Assembly (NCBI GenBank): GCA_036927565.1
Contig: JAYESD010000009.1
Span: 150,248,929 to 150,312,928 of the forward strand
Reading direction: 5' to 3'
DNA from: Tuctoria greenei
Lineage: Eukaryota; Streptophyta; Magnoliopsida; Poales; Poaceae
DNA: 64,000 nt
This document shows positions 1 through 9,254 of the stretch, piece by piece. The stretch's first letter is position 1, and each line of letters opens with the position of its first letter. The notes beneath the pieces were generated by a model that did no database searches, had not been told where the DNA came from, and was given only the letters and a program-made list of their open reading frames with translations. A program made the position numbers and the translations under genes.

Positions 1-1400
1 TATCATGTGCATTGAGATCAAACCAAGGGACTCAAAGTGGTGGTTTAGAGAAAAACCTAAGTGAGAAGCCTAAAATGAGAAAAACCCTAGGAGGTCGGAC
101 TAGTCCGGGCCTGAGGGCCGGACTAGTTCGGCCATGGCAGACAAGTCCGTTTTGAGACGGACCAAACGTCTCTGGAGTGAATTTGAGTGATTTTGAAGCT
201 AAGTCCGAAAAGTTCGGACTTGTCCGTTTTTGGACGGACCAAAGCTCTCTAGAGTAATTCGGACTTGTCTGTCTGTGCACGGACTTGTCCGTTTGAGACT
301 TAGTGAGATTAACCGAGAGAAACCCTAGAGGGCCGGACTAGTGCGTCCATGTGGCCTGACTAGTCCGGGCCAACCCAGAAGAGCCTGTTTTGGGACGGAC
401 CAAGTGGTTCTGTTTCACTTCGGCTAGTCCGTTGTTGACCGGACTAGACTGTTGTCTAGTGACCGTTTGAATTTAGAAATTTGGCGGGTAGCGTGACGAT
501 CGTTGCTTAGTGTGGCAGTTGTCGGGAACTGACCAGAGGTCAGTGGTCCCATAGGGACGGACTAGTCTGGGGTCTGAGGCCGGACTAGTCCGCCCCCTTG
601 CTGATGTAAGCAAAAGGGGCTCAGGACCTCTATAAAAAGGGGACCCCCGGGCTCATTTGAAAAAGTCTTGAACCCTGCATCACCACAAGCATCTTAGGGC
701 CTTCCAAAGCCTTCTACTTGTCCTAGTAACCCTCTAAAAGCAAATCTTGAAGTGATTAGGATTTGGGGAGGAGAGCAAAGGAAGATCATCGCGCTTTGGC
801 TCTCGGTTTGATCTCTTGCACATTGTGTTGTGTTTTGTGGCTTGTATAAGTTGAGCTTCGTGTGATCCTCTTGTATTGATTTGTGGGAGCCTCAAGTTGT
901 GAGTAGCCCCATCAAACTTGGTGATTACCCATTGATATAGTGGAAACCAAGCCGGCCTTCGTGGTGGCTTGGTGAGAGAAGGGTCAAGTGAGACCCGATC
1001 CTTGTGTGGACTTCTCAACGTGGAAGTAAGCTTCTTCGTGGAGCTGAACCACGAGATAAATTTTGTTTCACTTGTTTTTTCGCTTTTAGTGATCACTAGT
1101 ATTGCTATTAGGGTTCACCTTGCTCTTATTGCCTTACACTTTGATCATTATTGTAAACTTACAATCTAAGTGTTTAAACCTCACAATCTAAGCTTTACAA
1201 GTTTACTGCACATTGTCTATCTCTTTAGTGAACCTTAATTCCGCAAACAACTTGTAGAAATCAAGTTTTAGGGTTTCTACCCTGTGCTTAGCGAACTAGT
1301 CCGGCCCTATGCAGACTTGTCCGACCACAGGAATTTAATCCTGTTTGATTAAGTGATTTCAGGTATTATTGCCTATTCACCCCCCTCTAGGCGACTTTCA
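1..1400 (+). repeat. 3' part of a Sirevirus-type Copia LTR (left end outside window)
   Basis: The segment ends in the C-rich, CTCTAGGCGACTTTCA-like terminus common in plant Copia LTRs. It carries about a dozen exact or near copies of the 12-bp palindrome CGGACTAGTCCG (near 95, 120, 205, 265, 335, 355, 430, 555, 580, 1300). Repeated palindromes of this kind are a known trait of Sirevirus LTRs. A TATA-like box at 631 gives plus orientation. No tRNA primer site follows 1400, so this is a 3' or solo LTR rather than a 5' LTR. The small reading frames inside look like chance frames. The family is inferred from terminus and palindromes only. Confidence 0.7.
631..640 (+). promoter_or_regulatory. TATA box of the leftmost LTR
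   Basis: TATAAAAAGG lies in a GC-rich context just downstream of the palindrome-rich part of the LTR, where the U3/R boundary is expected. Inferred from sequence only. Confidence 0.55.
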
Positions 1401-1443
1401 TAGATCTTACCATCCATGGGCCTTTTCCTTGAAGTTATATTCA

Positions 1444-3716
1444 TCATCTCACCTTTCTCCTTAGTTTATCATCCCCTCTCAAGCTTTGTCTTGTCTCAGG
1501 TATCAGCTGGTTCTTGTGGACTACAAAATCTTTAGTCACTTGTACCATGTCTTGAGATTCCCCCAATTCAATCCTTTTTTCAGTTGGCTGAACTTCTGTT
1601 GTAGCTTTATTAGATCCAGATATCTTCTTGGTATCCATTCCACTATTTCCAAGAGCAACTTCATCAATTGATTTAAAACTTTTCTCCAAAATCTTTCCTT
1701 CATTCACCTTCCCCTCATCCACTTTGTATATACATCTCATCATTCTTATGAGTTGGTTTTGATTTTGACTAGAGGTTTCCTGCACCTCCTCCCCTCCCAG
1801 CAGACCATCATTCTCTGGATCCCAATCTTCTCTTATATATTCACCTTCCTTTTGTTTAGCCAGCCTCCTTTCTTTTGTAGTCATCTCTCTTGTGGTTGTT
1901 CCATCACTGGCCAGTCCCTGGAAAACAGATTTGAATCCGGGGGGAGCAGATTTGAAACCATCATTCTTGCTTGTACCTTGTCCCTCAGATCCACCCAAGT
2001 TTTCCTGCATCTTACTTCTCTTAGGAGTAGATTGGTTAGGATTTGACACCTTAACTTTAGGATTCTTGTTCTTATCAATTTCTTCCACTTCCCTTTCAAA
2101 CCAGAACCAATAAAAGAATGGTTTTATCATGCCCTCAGCTTTCTCAGGAACCCTTGTACATCCCTGCAACCAATCTTAATTCTAACATAACCAGGTCTGT
2201 AAATAGAAGATTCATCAATGTCTATAGTGCTTCCCACTAGAGGTCCAACATAAGCAATTGTAACATCATGTCTCTTATTATATGGAATGCCCTTCACTAT
2301 AAACCATGCCATGTCCAATTTTCCACTTGTCCCCATATCAGGAGCCCACTGGTGAACAATGATATCAGCATCCACTTTTCTCATCCCCAGTCTGAAGTGA
2401 CTACATTCTTTAATCATCTAAACCGAGGATCTCAGCCATTTCCTTGGCCTACCACCTCCAAGTACCACCATGTAACTCACTAAATTCCTCTTCAACTGTT
2501 TTGTAGAGATCCTCCCCCTTTCCACTTTGACTATCGCAGTAGTCAATCTGTCCTTCAGATTAGCATCAGATGGAGTGTCGGGTATGCAGAAAAGACTCTG
2601 ACCTTCTACCTGCGAAGCACATAAAGGAGCAACATACTCACACCATAACTTGGCAAATCACTGGACAACCTCATGACCAATTTTGCCGCATCTCTCACAT
2701 CTCCTTACTACCGGACACCTAGCCAGCAAATGAATAGTTGCTCCACATCTGAAGCATTGTAAAGTATTATCAGGAAGAAGGCCTTCAGCAACAATCTCTT
2801 TACCCTTGTTCATCATAGGAACCTGATGTGAACTCTCCCCACCACCATAGACATTTGACGACAGCTCAGTCGACTCTTTCTTCTCAACAGACCCCCACAC
2901 TGTTTAACTAGAAGATTAGGATTCTCACCTTGCTTTTCCTCAACAGATACTACCTCTCGATCTCGAGATGCAGTGTTCTGAGCGTGACCAGGCATGGGCC
3001 TCCACTCCTGGTCACGGTGCCACAAGTTCCTCCCGTGACCTCTTCCCACCTGTCGGCTATCCTTGTTCCTCTTCCCGCCACCATCTTCCACCTCCTTGCC
3101 AACCTCGCCCCCCATCAGGCCATCCCCATCCACTGGGATTCCATCTTCCTCTGTCCCATCCGCCACGGCGAGCAGCTCCCCTCCACCGACCTCGACGCCA
3201 ACCGCCACCATCACCTCCACCTTCCCAGTCTCCCATCACTTTCACAGTCGGTGCGAAGGAAGTAATCACCGCCTGAGCATATGATTTTGGAGGAGATTTC
3301 CAGAAGTGACCGTAGTATTTTTTCAGATCTGGAACTACCAAAGGGGAAATGCGGCAGATAGGAAGGAAACCTAGGTTGAGCTCAACCTTATCCTTCCTCC
3401 CTGATCCGCCTCCAATGTCGAAACTGCCCCAGATCTGCAAAATCTCCAAACTACCCTCCTCCAAAACTCTAGATCCAGGAGAGTCGCAACCTAGATCGGT
3501 AATTTGGCATACCTCCGCTTTGTTATGCAAGCCATCCAGATTAGCCGCACACGCGTCAACCATCGAGCAGCACCGTGCAGGTGCACCCCACACGGACACA
3601 CGAACCGCGGACCCTGGACGGGACTCCTCACTCGATCGCCTATGGATCGTCGTAGGGTCGCTGAAGAAATGTCGGAGAATTGTCGGATAGTCGTCGTGAG
3701 CAGGCCTTGGTTCCAA
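1444..3716 (-). pseudogene. Decayed zinc-knuckle/DUF4283-type retroelement ORF
   Basis: Read from 3716 downward. An N-terminal stretch contains SPPKSYAQAV (near 3290) and then a Gly/Trp/Arg-rich segment. Near 2665-2760 there is a CX2CX4HX4C knuckle (CFRCGATIHLLARC) followed by a second partial knuckle (CERCGKIGH). A block with IYRPGYVRIKIGCRDV (about 2150-2210) and FWFEREVEE (about 2090) follows, then a charged, low-complexity C-terminus ending at 1444. This architecture is seen in many grass zinc-knuckle retroelement proteins (LINE-like ORF1 or DUF4283 families). At least one in-frame stop follows the knuckle (about 2658) and several frame changes break it. No reverse transcriptase lies nearby, so the element class is uncertain. 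The left end abuts the LTR at 1400. Confidence 0.6.
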
Positions 3717-3816
3717 TCCTTCGTGTTCCTCGACCCGATGGCAAGGTTGTTACCGACCGGGAACGTGCCTAGGACGATGAGTGACGCGTTGTTGCACTTG
3801 AATGTGTCGCAGCAAC

Positions 3817-4032
3817 AGATAGTCATTTCCTCGAACACTTTGAGTGCGAGGGGTGGTGGCGGCCAGGGCGCTGGAAGTGGACGTCAGTCCTCGTCATAGA
3901 ACTCGACCTCGTTGGGGAAGACGCCGACGGCGGTGTACATGCGCTCGAACCAATCTACAGCCTCGATGGTCATTTCCACAAACAGGTCGTGCGCGCGCGG
4001 CGGTGGTGGCCATGGTGCTGGCAGTTGCAGGT
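3817..4032 (-). repeat. Diverged tandem duplication in the chimeric coding segment
   Basis: Positions 3817-3880 and 3965-4028 are imperfect copies offset by about 148 bp. On the minus strand both read as a proline-rich block LPAPWPPPP followed by a short hydrophilic segment with EMTI, separated by one in-frame TGA near 3885. The surroundings diverge more, so this is an old duplication inside the captured gene material. Confidence 0.6.
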
Positions 4033-4177
4033 CGTTGTCGGCAACGAGCACGGCTGCGGCGCCGGATACCTGCTCGTCAGGGCCCACGACGCAGGATGCG
4101 CGAAGGCCGCGATGGCGGGATTCAACGGAGGCCTCAGTGAGCCAACGATTGGTGATGTTGTCGCTCTCGGGGAAGCT

Positions 4178-4405
4178 GGTGTCCGAGGTGGTGTTGAAGA
4201 CGGAGCCCCGTGCCACGAGCTTGTTCCGTAGCACCTGGTTGTTGACGAGGCTGCCGTGGTGCACGACGACCACCTGCTCTAAACGGTACTTGGCCAGGAA
4301 CGGTTGCACATTGCGCAGCGATGCGGCAGCACCAGCGGTGGAGTAGCGCACGTGCCCGATGGCGGGGGGGCTCGGGAGGAAGACTAGCCGAGGCGGGTCT
4401 TCAAA
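4178..4405 (-). pseudogene. Amidophosphoribosyltransferase fragment, second glutaminase part
   Basis: After the membrane insert the frame resumes the enzyme with PPAIGHVRYSTAG, RNVQPFLAKYRLEQ, HHGSLVNNQVLRNKL and RGSVFNTTSDT. These are hallmark segments of the class II glutaminase domain (normally HNGNLVN and IFNTSSDTE). Changes such as HNG to HHG affect the glutamine-binding loop. After SDT the sequence leaves the enzyme. Together with the piece at 4715-4894 it covers only the early glutaminase domain; the phosphoribosyltransferase domain is absent. Confidence 0.85.
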
Positions 4406-4714
4406 CTCGTTGGCCATGAGACCCAGGCCGATCATGGAGAGGAGCACGAACCCGGTGTAGATGCAGGAGGAAGTGAGGAAGAGGAGATTGCGGACGGAGG
4501 CTCGCTCGTTGATGGAGGCAGAACCGAAGATGGCGGCAGCGACCGAGATGTCGACGGCGAGGGCTTGGAACGGCATGGTGGCGCAGCTGGGCTTGCGGAG
4601 GCAGTAGCCCTGAGTGTTGGGGCAGTAAATGAGAGCGCGAAAGCCGCCAAAGCAGAGAGCGATGGCAAGGATCGGGTCGGTGATGTTGGCGAGGAACACT
4701 ATGTCGGGCGTCTC
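4406..4714 (-). other. 309-bp in-frame insert encoding about three hydrophobic helices
   Basis: Exactly between the two amidophosphoribosyltransferase pieces lie 103 codons with no stop. They contain three hydrophobic stretches: around IVFLANITDPILAIALC, around FQALAVDISVAAAIFG and around SCIYTGFVLLSMIGLGLM. Plant genes for this enzyme are generally intronless, so an intron is an unlikely explanation. The insert keeps frame and has similar GC content, so it looks like a fragment of another host gene for a membrane protein. I do not recognise the family. Confidence 0.55.
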
Positions 4715-4894
4715 CTCCTCGAACACATCGGCCACGATACCCAGCCCGGTCACCGACTTGAGCTTGTCATCCCCGCCCCCAGCAACGATGCTCGCTCCCT
4801 CCTCTCCGTGGTGTTGCAGCTTCTGCAGGCCGAGGAAGCACTGCGACGCGGCGTCAGGGTCGTCGACGAGCCCCACCAGGCCGCACTCCTCGCG
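4715..4894 (-). pseudogene. Amidophosphoribosyltransferase fragment, N-terminal glutaminase part
   Basis: The frame reads REECGLVGL followed by DPDAASQCFLGLQKLQHHGE and LKSVTGLGIVADVF. This is the start of the glutamine amidotransferase domain of PRPP amidotransferase, the first step of purine synthesis. The Cys of ECG (codon 4883-4885) matches the catalytic N-terminal nucleophile exposed after transit-peptide removal. The active enzyme normally has GVVGI and HRGEEGAG here, so GLVGL and HHGEEGAS show drift. Only about 60 residues are present, then the frame runs into unrelated membrane-type sequence, so it cannot encode the enzyme. Confidence 0.85.
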
Positions 4895-5740
4895 CGCGGG
4901 TAGCAGCGCCCTGACCACCGCCTCCCTCCGACCAGAGCGGCTGCGCAAAGAGAGAGGCAACGGGTCTGCGGAGCACCTCAGTTGTTGCTTCCGATGGCGC
5001 TCGGAGCCACCGACGCCGTGATGGTGAAGGAGGAGGCGAGAAGCGGTGGCGGCGTCGATGTCGTTGGTCTGGATCTGGAGGTTGGCCGCGATGGAGTCGG
5101 TGGGGAAGGTGGAGTTAGCGTGGATGCGGAAGAGCCGAAATCGATGATGTACTGCTCGTACGAGGAGCCGCCAGGGAAGTCGCGCGCGCGACGCTCGTCG
5201 GCGATGGCGATGCAATCCTCGATGCCGCTGGACAAATCTGCCTCATCCTCCTCGTAGGGGCCGAGCTCGTCCACGGAGTGGTCGACGTCGTCGTCGTCGT
5301 CTTGCGCCTGCGCGGGCGGGGCTGCTGCGACTGGAGGACGATGCAGATCAGAGATGACGTAGGTGGGCTCGCGCTCGATGGGGTGCGTCGCCGGGGCGTG
5401 GAACTTGGCGAGCGCTCGTGCGAACTTCGTGTCGGTCCGGATCTGGCCGTGGCCGTGCGAGAGCGTAGACTCTGACAGGGCCTCGCGAGGCGTGGAAAGC
5501 GCCCTGTCGGCCTTGGTCACGGTGATGTTGTCGCTGGACTCGCAGGGGTCAGAGATGGGAAGGCGGGTGTTGCTGAACTTGTCGAACGCCTCCTTGATGG
5601 GTTCAAATCTCCTACAGTACTACAGGTGTAATAGAGGTGGTTGACATGTGAGCCCACACGCAGAGGATCAGCATCCTTCATGAACTCATTGATCATCAAT
5701 TTCGTGGTAGGATCCATCACACCAAAGATCGTAGGCTCTA

Positions 5741-5753
5741 GGCTCTCATACTA
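5741..5753 (-). other. tRNA-Met-type primer binding site (degenerate)
   Basis: On the minus strand this site matches TGGTATCAGAGCC at 11 of 13 positions. It lies 2 nt inside the LTR end at 5756, the same spacing as in Copia-1 and Copia-2 of this window. This fixes the chimeric element as a minus-strand Copia-type retrotransposon. Confidence 0.7.
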
Positions 5754-5755
5754 AT

Positions 5756-5978
5756 TGTTAGCAATCCCGGTAGAGAGATCGCTGAAGTTGAGGTGGGCTG
5801 CCGGAAGAGTGGAGAGTGGCAGAGAAGAGGAGGAAGACGACGTGAGCAGCAAGAAGAAGCTTACAATCATATTAGTATTATGTTCATGCCCCTTCTCTTT
5901 CTCTCTTTTACCCTTTATAGCATAAGCTCACTGAGCCGAACACACACTGGGCCCACCATGCCAGAGCAGCTAGTAACA
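5756..5978 (-). repeat. Short 5' LTR (223 bp) of the chimeric retroelement
   Basis: The segment has TGTTA...TAACA ends, lies directly next to the PBS, and on the minus strand contains a TATA-like GCTATAAAGGG near 5920. I could not find the partner LTR at the other side (about 1400-3850), so the 3' end is lost or too diverged to see. Confidence 0.6.
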
Positions 5979-6412
5979 CTCCGGTTTCTACGACTATGAG
6001 GACTTGATGGGCCGGGGTCGTGGGCGCACGGCTGGTGACGGCCGAAGCATCACCATTGCATCTTGGTTTGACGACGCATGGCAACGCGGCGGCTCAACTG
6101 CTCTGTTGTTTGGACCTTTGTGCTGAATGTGCAGGCTAAATTAGGTCCAACCTGTAGGTAGCTGGGTTGGGTTACGCAGGGATTAATTGTGCTGATTTTA
6201 GGACGGGAAAATGGGTTAAGCTTATCTTATCCAATCGTTTTGAGTCCGAGTTTGACCGGGCTGATCTCAATGTCATAGTAGGACACAACACATACCCCAT
6301 TAAGTGAATTGCTCAAACTACATAAACTTGATGAGGTTCTTGAAAGCTCACAACCGACATATAACCTTCTTCTAAGCCATAGAAAGGGTCAAGAATAGGT
6401 TGCTATTTTTTA
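5979..6412. other. Unassigned spacer
   Basis: I see no ORF, RNA gene or repeat family that I recognise between the short LTR and the MITE. Confidence 0.5.
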
Positions 6413-6487
6413 CTCCCGTTCTAAAAGTTTGTCGCTTTGTAATTCATTTTGAACTACAAAGCGATAAACTTTTTTGACAAGAGAGAG
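6413..6487. mobile_element. Stowaway/Mariner-like MITE, copy 1
   Basis: A 75-bp near-perfect inverted repeat with ends related to the grass CTCCCTCCGTCCC consensus and internal arms around AAGTTTGTCGCTTTGTA. TA dinucleotides at 6411-6412 and 6488-6489 are the expected target duplication. Same family and orientation as the copy at 32600-32679. Confidence 0.8.
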
Positions 6488-6817
6488 TACACCTTTTTAT
6501 ATATAAGTGGATATGCACTCATAAGTTGCAACATACACTACAATAAACGAGTAAAAGGGAGTTGCCTACTAAAACCGACATCTATAAATTGCCGTCGTTC
6601 TTTATTCAACGTTTTTAACTCTTAAAACCGTCGGTCCCGGACTAAAGCCGTCGGTTTGAGCAACTAACATTTTACTGCCTTAAAGTTGTTGGCTCTGCAG
6701 ACCGACACTTTTATTTGCTTATAGCCGTCATGCACAGCTGCACTGACGCCTTTAGTTTTTTTTCTAAGCCGCTAGGACACTTTGATTCTTTTATTTTAAT
6801 TTCAATATCAGTTCAAG

Positions 6818-6862
6818 AAGATGAACACAAACAAACTTTCTCGAACAGATCTGCTAACACAA
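6818..6862. repeat. Direct repeat left of the Ulp1 block
   Basis: AAGATGAACACAAACAAA followed by CTCGAACAGATCTGCT recurs, diverged, at 8674-8742. The two copies bracket the inner CACTA fragment. Confidence 0.55.
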
Positions 6863-6944
6863 ACGTTATTACAATCACATACAGATGAATACAAACAGAA
6901 ATAGAAACACTACTACAATAAGCCTCATTGCAGGCGGCTCCAAA

Positions 6945-7385
6945 CCTATTATCACACGTGGTTTTTAAAACCGTATGAAATGAAGAGCCCGTGATAATCC
7001 GCAATTTCACAAACGGGGAAGTGAAACCGCCTGTGAAGACAGATTATCACAGGCGGTTCTTTACTTAGGCTAGCCGCCTGTGAAGATAAGTTATCACATG
7101 CGGGTCGTGCAGCATATATAACCGCCTGTGATAATACAATTATCACTGGCGGGTCGTGCAGCATATATAACCGCCTTTGATAATAGTGTTATCACAGGCG
7201 GATCTTGACCTACATCAAGCCGTCTGTGAAGACAGTTTATCGCAACCGGTTTCTACCATAACAGTAACCGCCCGTGATAATTAGGTTATCACAGATGGTT
7301 CTTTACCTATATCTAGCCGCCTATGATAATTGTTTTTCACAGGCGGTTCTAGCCGTTGGTAAATAATCGTCTGTGATAAGGTATA
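6945..7385. repeat. CACTA subterminal inverted-repeat array
   Basis: About eight units, roughly 48 bp apart, alternate CCGCCTGTGATAAT-like and ATTATCACAGGCGG-like motifs, so each pair can fold into a hairpin. This is the typical subterminal transposase-binding architecture. Units differ by a few bases. Confidence 0.8.
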
Positions 7386-7424
7386 ACCTATGCAGTACTA
7401 GCTGCTATTATTTTTAATTTCTAG

Positions 7425-7500
7425 GTCAGTTCAATATAATCACAGAACAGAAGTCAACAATATCATCACAGAAGTCAACAATATCATCACAGAAGTCAAT
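7425..7500 (+). repeat. Short tandem repeat
   Basis: About three copies of an ATCACAGAAGTCAACAAT-like unit of about 21 bp follow the subterminal array. Confidence 0.7.
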
Positions 7501-7552
7501 TTCACTAAAACAATATACATATGTACAAGTTACACATACAATTCATCTCATA

Positions 7553-8703
7553 GTGTACAAGTTTTCACCAAAAACTGTTTCTATTGGCATAGTCGCAAAG
7601 TTCTGGCACATCAGCTATTGCACCATTCTCATCAAAGAACTTCCCTCTTTTGTGCAAAATTTCGTGACGAATGAATTGACAGAGTTCAGCAGCAATCTTG
7701 TCGGCTCCTCCACCAGGAATACTTCTACAAACTGGTCATTCTTCTTTCACATTCTTCGTGTACTGCAATGAAACACATAACAAGGTTTAGAATGTGTTGG
7801 TTTGAACAATCTCAAAGTATAGATCAAAGTGAGAGTATACAGGAATTTATTCGGTATTTTTGGAGCAGTTGTACTATGAGCAATTGAATTTTGAAGTTGG
7901 AGTCAAAATATGAAAATATTTTTTCTAGTAATATTGAACAGCAAAGAATATAAGTATTAAACTATGCTAGTTACAATGAAAATGAAACTCAAAAGTAAGA
8001 AAATAAGATATCGACATTAAGGATAACTTACATCCTCACGATTCACTCTATATTCGCTGGCGGTCCGAAGATGCTCGCATACATAATACTCGCATAAGAC
8101 ACTCCCAGCTGGATACTTCGAACAAGATAATACGTTTTAATACGTATTAGAAGGTCTCACACCGCCAAGCCGTTCCACGTAAAACCGCCAAGCGCTGTAA
8201 TACAAAAAATGTCATATAAAATGTGTCAACACATTCTAAATGTGTGTAAATTAAAATTATTGAATAAACGTATAGTTTCAAAATGGAAAGGAAATCTTTG
8301 TATTGATCTGGTGGGAAATCAGCCGAGTCCAAGACTGTTGCCATTCCCTGCATTGTCTTGATTAAGATCATTATGTAGTGATTACTGCAAACATACAAAC
8401 ACACTTGTTAACAATTACCAATAATTGCTATTTCAATGTCATGTGTTGAACTTACTCGAAGTGGTACGGAGCCTTTACGAGGTCCTTGCCGTCTCTGACA
8501 AAGTTAAACATCGCATGTCCTATGTAAGCTGCAACTTCTGTCCTTCTATCTTTCTTAAGTTTTGCGATTGCTTTTTCAAATTCTTTTTTTTTCATGTGCT
8601 TGAACTTTGCTGAGTCTCGATCTGCCTTGACGTCGAATAACGTCTTTGCAATCCGTGTAGGGTCAAGGATATCAAGATGAACACAAACAAAGACATTATT
8701 CAC
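7553..8703 (-). pseudogene. Ulp1-like cysteine protease (peptidase C48) fragment of a CACTA element
   Basis: Four exon-like blocks read on the minus strand: about 8703-8456, 8384-8270, 8194-8032 and 7762-7553. The first gives ILDPTRIAKTLF...APYHF. A GTAAGT donor and TTTGCAG acceptor join it to DNHYIMILI...VLDSADFPPDQY. Next come AWRFYVERLGG and AGSVLCEYYVCEHLRTASEY, then ELCQFIRHEILHKRGKFFD. The H of DNHY, the D of VLDS and the C of VLCEYYVC fit the His-Asp-Cys triad of Ulp1-type SUMO proteases, which many plant CACTA and Mutator elements carry. One in-frame TAA (near 8144) and further stops in the last exon break it, and the N-terminal part is missing. The other splice sites are less certain. 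Confidence 0.7.
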
Positions 8704-9254
8704 AATATCTCACACATATGAGCTCGAACATATCTGCTGACAAAAAAAAAGATGAACACAAGCTCCAAGAGCTCCAGATTTCTCGGCGAAGGATGGCCGG
8801 AACAAGCCGTCACCCACGGATATAGCAGTCGCCAATGTTGTGGATCTAGCAGCCACCAACGTCCGGATCCAGCGCCTCATCGTAGGATTCGGTGCCTCCT
8901 CGAGCGCGAAGAAGACGGTGTAGACGCGGCTGTATCCTGAGTCAGAGAAGAGGACATGTCCAGGGAGGCCCCGGTGGAGAAGAGCTGCGCCGGTGCAGCT
9001 ACCAGCAGACGGGGAAACGGCAGTGAACAGGATGGGGAAGCGGCAGTGGCGAAGCGACAGCGAAGTCCGCCACCTCTACCACTGCGCCTGGCCGGATCTG
9101 GAGTCCCCCAAGAGAGGCGGCTCCAGCAAGTGCTGCGCACGGAGAGGGAGAGAGGGCTGTGAAGGGCGGCAGCAGCAAACAGCAAGCCATGCCCACAGCG
9201 GCACGCGAACGAAGTGGGCGGCAATGCTATTTCGCCGGGGAACAAAGTGGGTGG
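8704..9254. other. GC-rich segment, possibly 5' exon material of the CACTA gene
   Basis: GC content rises sharply after 8770. Both strands have open frames without recognisable domains. Being upstream of the minus-strand Ulp1 block, it could be a first exon or leader, or a captured gene piece. The last 50 bp (near 9208-9254) resemble 31894-31940 on the other side of Gypsy-1, so a short local duplication existed before Gypsy-1 inserted. Confidence 0.35.

Larger units (their letters stand above)
3884..5717 (-). pseudogene. Chimeric ORF of an LTR element: gag-like start plus captured host-gene pieces
   Basis: The reading frame starts at 5717 (MDPTTKLMINEFMK), just inside a PBS and LTR, so it sits where gag of a minus-strand Copia element should be. 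Downstream come a region with EAFDKFSNTRLPISDP, an acidic segment near 5250, a shift to a second frame near 5200, two stretches of amidophosphoribosyltransferase, a membrane-helix insert and a Pro-rich tail ending in EFYDED at 3884. The DNA is far richer in GC than its flanks and in G/C third positions, as in grass host genes. I see no integrase or reverse transcriptase. The best reading is a retroelement that transduced several host transcripts (compare maize Bs1). A Pack-MULE is the alternative, but I see no Mutator-type ends. The source of the Pro-rich tail is not recognised. Confidence 0.6.
6908..8673. mobile_element. Fragment of a second CACTA element nested in the first
   Basis: A new CACTA terminus, CACTACTACAATAAGCC, starts at 6908. 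It is followed by a dense subterminal repeat array and, on the minus strand, the 3' part of a Ulp1-like gene, which is the normal order at one end of autonomous grass CACTA elements. No opposite terminus or TSD was found, so the right side is truncated. The boundary is set at the direct repeat near 8674. Confidence 0.65.

Noticed and set aside
4178..4894. A functional amidophosphoribosyltransferase gene
   Set aside because: Only part of the glutaminase domain is present, with changed key residues and a foreign insert; the transferase domain is missing.
6945..7385. CRISPR-like spacing of short repeats
   Set aside because: Units are inverted pairs with AT-rich loops next to a CACTA terminus in plant DNA; they are subterminal transposon repeats.
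8371..8380. TGTAGTG as the possible right terminus of the inner CACTA
   Set aside because: It lies inside a Ulp1 exon and lacks subterminal repeats or a target duplication.
9250..9254. A perfect target duplication for Gypsy-1
   Set aside because: GGTGG and TGTGG agree at only 4 of 5 bases, and a local duplication in the flanks could explain the likeness; the element is supported by its LTR pair instead.
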